In this document: positions 19,221-36,204 of the stretch, in pieces | Position numbering within the stretch: the stretch's first letter is position 1 | Layout: each line of letters starts with the position of its first letter | Assembly (NCBI RefSeq): GCF_000003605.2 | Contig: NW_003116946.1 | Span: forward strand, 459,537 to 495,740 | Direction of reading: 5' to 3' | DNA length: 36,204 nucleotides | From: Saccoglossus kowalevskii | Taxonomy: Eukaryota > Hemichordata > Enteropneusta > Harrimaniidae | Program-made: the position numbers and the translations under genes | Notes under the pieces: generated by a model | Database searches by the model: none | The model's input: the letters and a program-made list of their open reading frames with translations, nothing else | Told to the model about the DNA's origin: nothing

Positions 19221-22109
19221 TTTAAGTAAACTTTGTACATTGATTGCATTCATTGTGTATTATATTTATAACACAGGTCAAGCACGGTTACCTTTTAATA
19301 ACTGTGGGTCAAGTACCGGTAACTATTGTAGTTTGAAATTCAATGTTGCATTTAATTTGTTGTACAAGTCTTGAGATGAAGACAAGTCAGCTGGTGCATG
19401 TGTGTAAATTATTGGATCTCAGTCTGACTATACAAATGTTGTAACTGTGCAATATGTTTGTGGTATTTGTCATTAGCAAATATATGTGCAGTTTGTACCA
19501 TGCATGATTTATAAGAATGCAGACATTAACCAGTGATTGATGCACTGTGTGAACCCACTAAATGTATTGCCAATCTGTAATTATGACTCATAGCTGAAGT
19601 AGACGACAAAGGAAGCTGCTAAGACTTGGCAGCATAAAATATTTTATCATGGTAATATTTGACATCTATACCTTAAATAAAGAATTAGATAGAAATAAAT
19701 AGAAAGTCTATATTTGGTTGCAAAATTCAAAATGTTCTTTAGACATTTTGCAAATGGCTCACTCTAGTAATAGAATCTTTTTGCAGTGATATAAATATTG
19801 TAGATACCGCTAATTGCATTTATAAATGATATCTCTTCTGTAATTGCTTTCTGTGTTCAGGGCAATCTGTGTGCCAGGTCTTGGCCGCCACCCATGGATT
19901 GCATTTATTCCAGGGGCTAATTCTAGACGTTATACATGCACATGCAGAAATTTCCAGTGCTAACAATTTTGGTGCTAGAAATCAATATGCTATACATTTA
20001 ATTTCATGGTTCATCATACAGGTTTAACAGTTGCATGCTAGTGTGGTACATGTACTACCGGTATTAATATTAACAATTCTTTGCAGTTGACTTTGATGTA
20101 AATTGAATTATGTGGAACATGATCTCACCTTTTGTACAGCTAAAATTTGTTTACCCTTTGCTACCTTCAAAGCTAAAATGTTAAAACAAATTATGAGTCA
20201 TATTTGGTAATCTCCAGTGAGATGACACATTTATCGTGATGAATAATTTATTTTAACCTCTGTGATACAGATTGTACCGCTAAACTGTCCAAATGATTTT
20301 GTAGAATAAAAGTGGTCTGGTTATCGTTGCCATCAGTCTCTAATTATGACATCCTGACAGTCAGTTAACCTCTTTCTAGAGATCTTTCAAAATTAATGGG
20401 TGTTATGTCAAATATGGATATTGTAGGTTTGTTTACTGGCATAACTCTATGAATATGTCAGGGTTGGGTAAAAATATTTAAAAAATGTTTGTCCTATTTA
20501 TTTGTACATACTACACTTGGTGCAGTGGTAGTACATGTATATGAATAGTAGTCATGTAGACCTTTGATCCATCAACCTTGAAATCTGCTTTAATTCAAGG
20601 AAAATTGCACATGTACATTTTTTGTGATTAAGGATTTACTACCACACTAAACCTACCTATTTTGAAATATTTTTATATCAGCCTTGCTTCTGAGTAATAT
20701 ATTTTTTTGTTTTTATACATCTGTTAGTGTATATTTTGTATTAGTTATGTCTATATCTGTATCATGCCTCATTACATGTATGAAATAAAAATTCCAACGA
20801 CTGATGGCATATTATTTCCCAAAAATATGTGCATGTTTTTAAAAGAAATGCTTAGCAAAATATTATATTTTCCCACTTTTTTCTGTGTATACAATTTTTT
20901 GGTTTATATGCGCTTCTATTGGAGATGTGCTTGTAATAGAGTAAATATGGCATGTATACATAAAATACAGTGTATACAGCTTATTATTACATTAACTAAA
21001 AATAACAATCATTTTGAAACATACTTAGTAAAAAACTAATGTATGAATAAATCTCGATCGTACATCAGTTATCTCTCGCCAAATTTGATTTCTTGTCTGT
21101 TTCGTTGGACTCAAATTTGAAGATTAGATTCGTTAATGGAAACCATTTCCGTGGATTGACATTTGTAGTATTCCTAAAACACATACATCTTATGACTAAT
21201 AATTATATGGCCCCTAGCAATGTGTTTAATAATGTGTAGGTTATTATGCAGTGTGCAAACTCTGTACATTTATATGTTTACCAGTTAATTACGACACATT
21301 ATTTTTATCTATTGCTTTATATTGTATTATAAGACATTTTAATTTGATAACAATTGCCACTCATGTATTTCATGTATTCTTGATTTGACTTGTTTCACTG
21401 TCCGTGCTTGCTCTCAGCATTTGCGTTATATAGGGCTGCCATGTTTTGAAAGACTATCTTTATATGATACGGTGTTTTGTTTTTCAATTGCAAATATCAG
21501 GAGTTTAACCGAAAAGGTGTGCTCACTGTCTAATTCATTTTCCTAGTAATACATAGTTGATGTATAAATATCGCCTAAATGAATTACATTGTGCATACCA
21601 TTGATTATTGAATTGTTGATAAAAAATTGCTGAATAATTAATGAATTGAATCGCCTGGTAGAGGAGGTGACTATTTTTAAATCATTGTGTTTTACACAGT
21701 AGAGACTAATTCAAAGTGTCTATTACCAAAAATATGTGTACCGGTATGTTGAATTATAATGTGTCATAATTTCACAATTCTACAGACAAATTGGTTGAAA
21801 TGAAAAAAGAATTTACCCTTGTATATTATGCACACAAGTTTACCTTTTATTCAAAAATGAATGGAATACATATGTATTTTTGCATGCCAATACTTTGCCA
21901 CTACATTCTCCCTCTAATAATTAATGTCAATTCAAACCTTGAATTTGATCTTATTTTAATAATTTCATCACAGTTTTCTTGTAATATTTATTCACATGTT
22001 ATCAAATACTTCATAGCTTATAATTTATAGTTATTACAGCATGCAAATAGCTTGTTGAATCGCCACCAATTTCTTTCTTTTTTTGTTTTGTTTATTTCTA
22101 TGATTTCAG

Positions 22110-22148
22110 GAGGTCACTGAAGGTGACGTAAACAGCACAGCAGAGTCT
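22110..22148 (+). other. HEATR5: Candidate 39-nt non-coding leader exon of HEATR5
   Basis: Bounded by the acceptor TATGATTTCAG and the strong donor TCT|GTAAGT. It has no ATG. When spliced to the exon at 24453 it places a TGA in frame upstream of the HEATR5 start, which fits a 5' UTR exon. Confidence 0.6.
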
Positions 22149-22415
22149 GTAAGTTCAACCCTCAGTTTCACCTTCTACTAAAAACAGTAGTAATAATTAT
22201 AAACCAGTTTAACGTTACTAGATATCCTTGTCATCAATGTTTCTCCTTGCTGTAGTTCATATATAAGATGTTGTTCCTTGTACAGCAACTATCTGATTAA
22301 CTATTAGTATTTGCGGTATATGCACTAATACAGTCTCCCCCCATAGATTAAAAGCACACAAATAATCTCTGTATTACTTACCCTGTATTATTTACTAATC
22401 TGTTTTTACTGTATT

Positions 22416-22664
22416 TCCCTTGTTAGAAGCACACCTCCCATTAAAAGTATAATCACTCTATACTTTCAAAGTTTCCATGAACCATGGTAATGACAATTCA
22501 TGTCTTTTGATTTGAATTATTTACCTGTGACTTGGCTACATAGCACTGGACTTAGAATTACATATTCATAACTGAAAATAAGCATTTTTACTTGCTGTCC
22601 ATATATATTTTGTAACCAAATTAAGATATCTGAAAACTTAATTATATGTGCTTCTAACAGAGGA
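22416..22664. mobile_element. MITE, diverged member of the TTAGAAG terminal-repeat group (copy B)
   Basis: Left end TCCCTTGTTAGAAGCAC (22416-22432); right end GTGCTTCTAACAGAGGA (22648-22664), inverted with two mismatches. Confidence 0.65.
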
Positions 22665-23420
22665 TCTACTGTAATCGCTACATATACATGTATGTAGGGT
22701 ATTTGCCAGTGGAGTTATATGCTAATTAACATACAATGTCTGAGTCTGGGTCAGGTGATTTGGTATAGGAGAGATTGTTGACAAACAAGTCATATTGCTT
22801 AGAATATGCCTGCGTGATGACTTGTGTGTGAACATTGCGCTTTGTTGTTATTAACATACCACACATACATACATATATGTATAGCTGGGTTGATGTATTG
22901 GTGTAAGTCTAGCTTCTTTCTGCTGCATACCAATAGTCTGGTTTCTCCACTTGGCAGCACTTACTGGTGTATGGTTTCTACTAAGGATTTAGGGGTGGTA
23001 GCACTTTAGTCATTTATCTTGCATCTAAAGGTTTTTTGACAATTTCTTTTTTACCTCTGTTACCTGTTTTCCCTTGATTTTGACATGTTATATTGCATGT
23101 ACTTTACTTACAGCTTATGGTACTTTTTTTTTGTTTGTGTTGCTTATTTTTAACCATCTATTACTATTTACCTATCTAGTTCTGATCTAGTATTTATCTA
23201 ATAATTTGCTGTATATGTACATTTTACATGCAATTGTTATACATGTATCTATATGTGTTCTACGTTTACCTCTCTGCACCTATTCAAAACAATGAAACTA
23301 TTCATGAATTTGATCACCACTACATGTATGTTGCATCTAATAGCCAATTCAAAACTAATATTTTTTCAAAATCACATTTATTTGCATGAGTATTACATGT
23401 ACATAATTTGGGCTTAGAAA

Positions 23421-23635
23421 TATTTGCTCTATTAGAAGTGTATTTGATTACACAAGGTTTGTTCCTACCTAAATTATGTATTTATCTCTAATTTCTCATT
23501 GGCTACAGGTTATGATAAAATATTTCCAAAAATATGGGAAATAATTGTGGAGGTTTAGCTTAAGAAAGGTGACAACAATTGAATTTGAGACTCCAAAGGT
23601 TAATGTTTAAGTATGACACTTCTATTTAGCAAATA
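23421..23635. mobile_element. MITE, GCTCTATTAGAAGTG family, copy C
   Basis: TATTTGCTCTATTAGAAGTG at the left and CACTTCTATTTAGCAAATA at the right form imperfect terminal inverted repeats about 215 bp apart. Confidence 0.75.
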
Positions 23636-24452
23636 CAATTATGAATAGATATGAAGTCTACACATTTTATCCTAGTGCTCTTCTTGTTCACTGTATGTGT
23701 TAGTTATTCATTCTCATTAACTTCATACATCTAAGTTGATACGTGTAGCATTTATTTACCTGTAGGGCCCCACTGCAATGTACATGTAGCTGCTTTTCAG
23801 TCCCTGTGTATTTTATTATACTATACATGAAGTACTTTTATCATGATATCATAGAATCTTTTTTGCTGAATAGTTTAGTTCTGCTATAATCTGTCAAATT
23901 TGAACTGTCTCCTCCTTCCTTTGTCTGAAATCATCTGATTTGGGAATTTTGGCTAATTTGCACAATTCTATAAACTAACTGTGGCCAATATGACAGCATA
24001 TTACCAATACTAATATCACTAACATTGATTTGTTACTGAGTTATAAATATGTGCATACTTGCGCATACAAAGAGAATCTGTATGTTTATTATTTTGTTAC
24101 TAACTGAATAAGATCACATGTGTTTTGTATCAGCCATGTTTCCTATTACTGCTGGTACACACCATGTTTACCAATACAAACTTCTACACAATGTGAATTA
24201 ACTACCCTAAGCCTTAGTGTTATGTGTCATGGCCAACTAGAATTGACCATTGTCTCCAGACACAAAAACAAGATATTTGCATGGTAATATGCTCTCACAT
24301 GATTGTGTTGTGGTTCTTTCATTTGATTCTTGCAAATATATTTAACTGAATCCCTATGGTGTATATGGTTAGACTTAGCTGCAGACATTTTTTTTACTTC
24401 ATGCAGTATATGAACTGTTCAGAAACTTGACATTGATCTTGTCTCCAATTAG

Positions 24453-36204
<11,752 letters not shown>

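Larger units (their letters stand above)
17316..22109 (+). other. HEATR5 leader intron 1
   Basis: 4.8 kb, AT-rich except for a CG-richer stretch to about 17720. It contains the TTAA-flanked MITE (18060-18174), the GCTCTATTAGAAGTG MITE (18802-18979) and a relative of the ZFPL1 intron 3 MITE interior (19130-19220). No coding exon was recognised; open frames at 18316-18504, 20764-21039 and 21791-22030 look random. Confidence 0.5.
22149..24452 (+). other. HEATR5 leader intron 2
   Basis: 2.3 kb, AT-rich. It carries two members of the TTAGAAG terminal-repeat MITE group (22416-22664 and 23421-23635). I see no coding exon in it; the open frame at 22824-23009 has no conserved signature. Confidence 0.5.

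Overview
The window is a piece of an intron-rich, AT-rich animal genome, read from conserved animal genes split by GT-AG introns. There are two assembly gaps (13551-14340 and 25183-26038) and many small non-autonomous transposons. There are no prokaryotic features. The genes and repeats suggest a (probably marine) invertebrate, but the phylum cannot be fixed from the sequence alone.

Layout. (1) 1-1125: a 33-bp tandem satellite. (2) 1126-5900, plus strand: a three-exon gene for a 122-residue multi-pass membrane protein (exons 1743-1913, 2516-2618, 5560-5654) that I do not recognise; a perfect CRE palindrome lies about 160 bp upstream of its ATG. (3) 7002-17037, minus strand: all six coding exons of ZFPL1, a Golgi RING-type zinc-finger membrane protein, tail-to-tail with gene 2. 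Its conserved extreme N-terminus is split from the rest by an apparent one-base deletion. (4) 17038-17320: a compact divergent promoter region shared by ZFPL1 and gene 5, with a full CREB3L/CrebA-type site. (5) about 17210-36204, plus strand: the 5' part of a HEATR5 (HEATR5A/B) gene, with a non-coding leader and four coding exons giving the first 199 residues; the gene runs off the right edge.

The introns carry most of the structure. A 157-bp-period tandem repeat element with hairpin ends is present in inverted orientation in ZFPL1 intron 2 and HEATR5, with a degenerate copy in the first gene. Several short inverted-repeat (MITE-like) families are present, one of them clustered in HEATR5 introns. 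A 1.7-kb element at 34357-36073 is followed head-to-tail by the start of a second copy; it contains two internal tandem arrays bearing YY1-like and CArG-box-like motifs.

Functionally, ZFPL1 (cis-Golgi integrity, ER-to-Golgi transport) and HEATR5 (AP-1/clathrin-linked trafficking) are both membrane-traffic genes, so a shared promoter with a secretory-pathway bZIP site makes biological sense. The sharing and the regulation are inferences; the exon structures are read directly.
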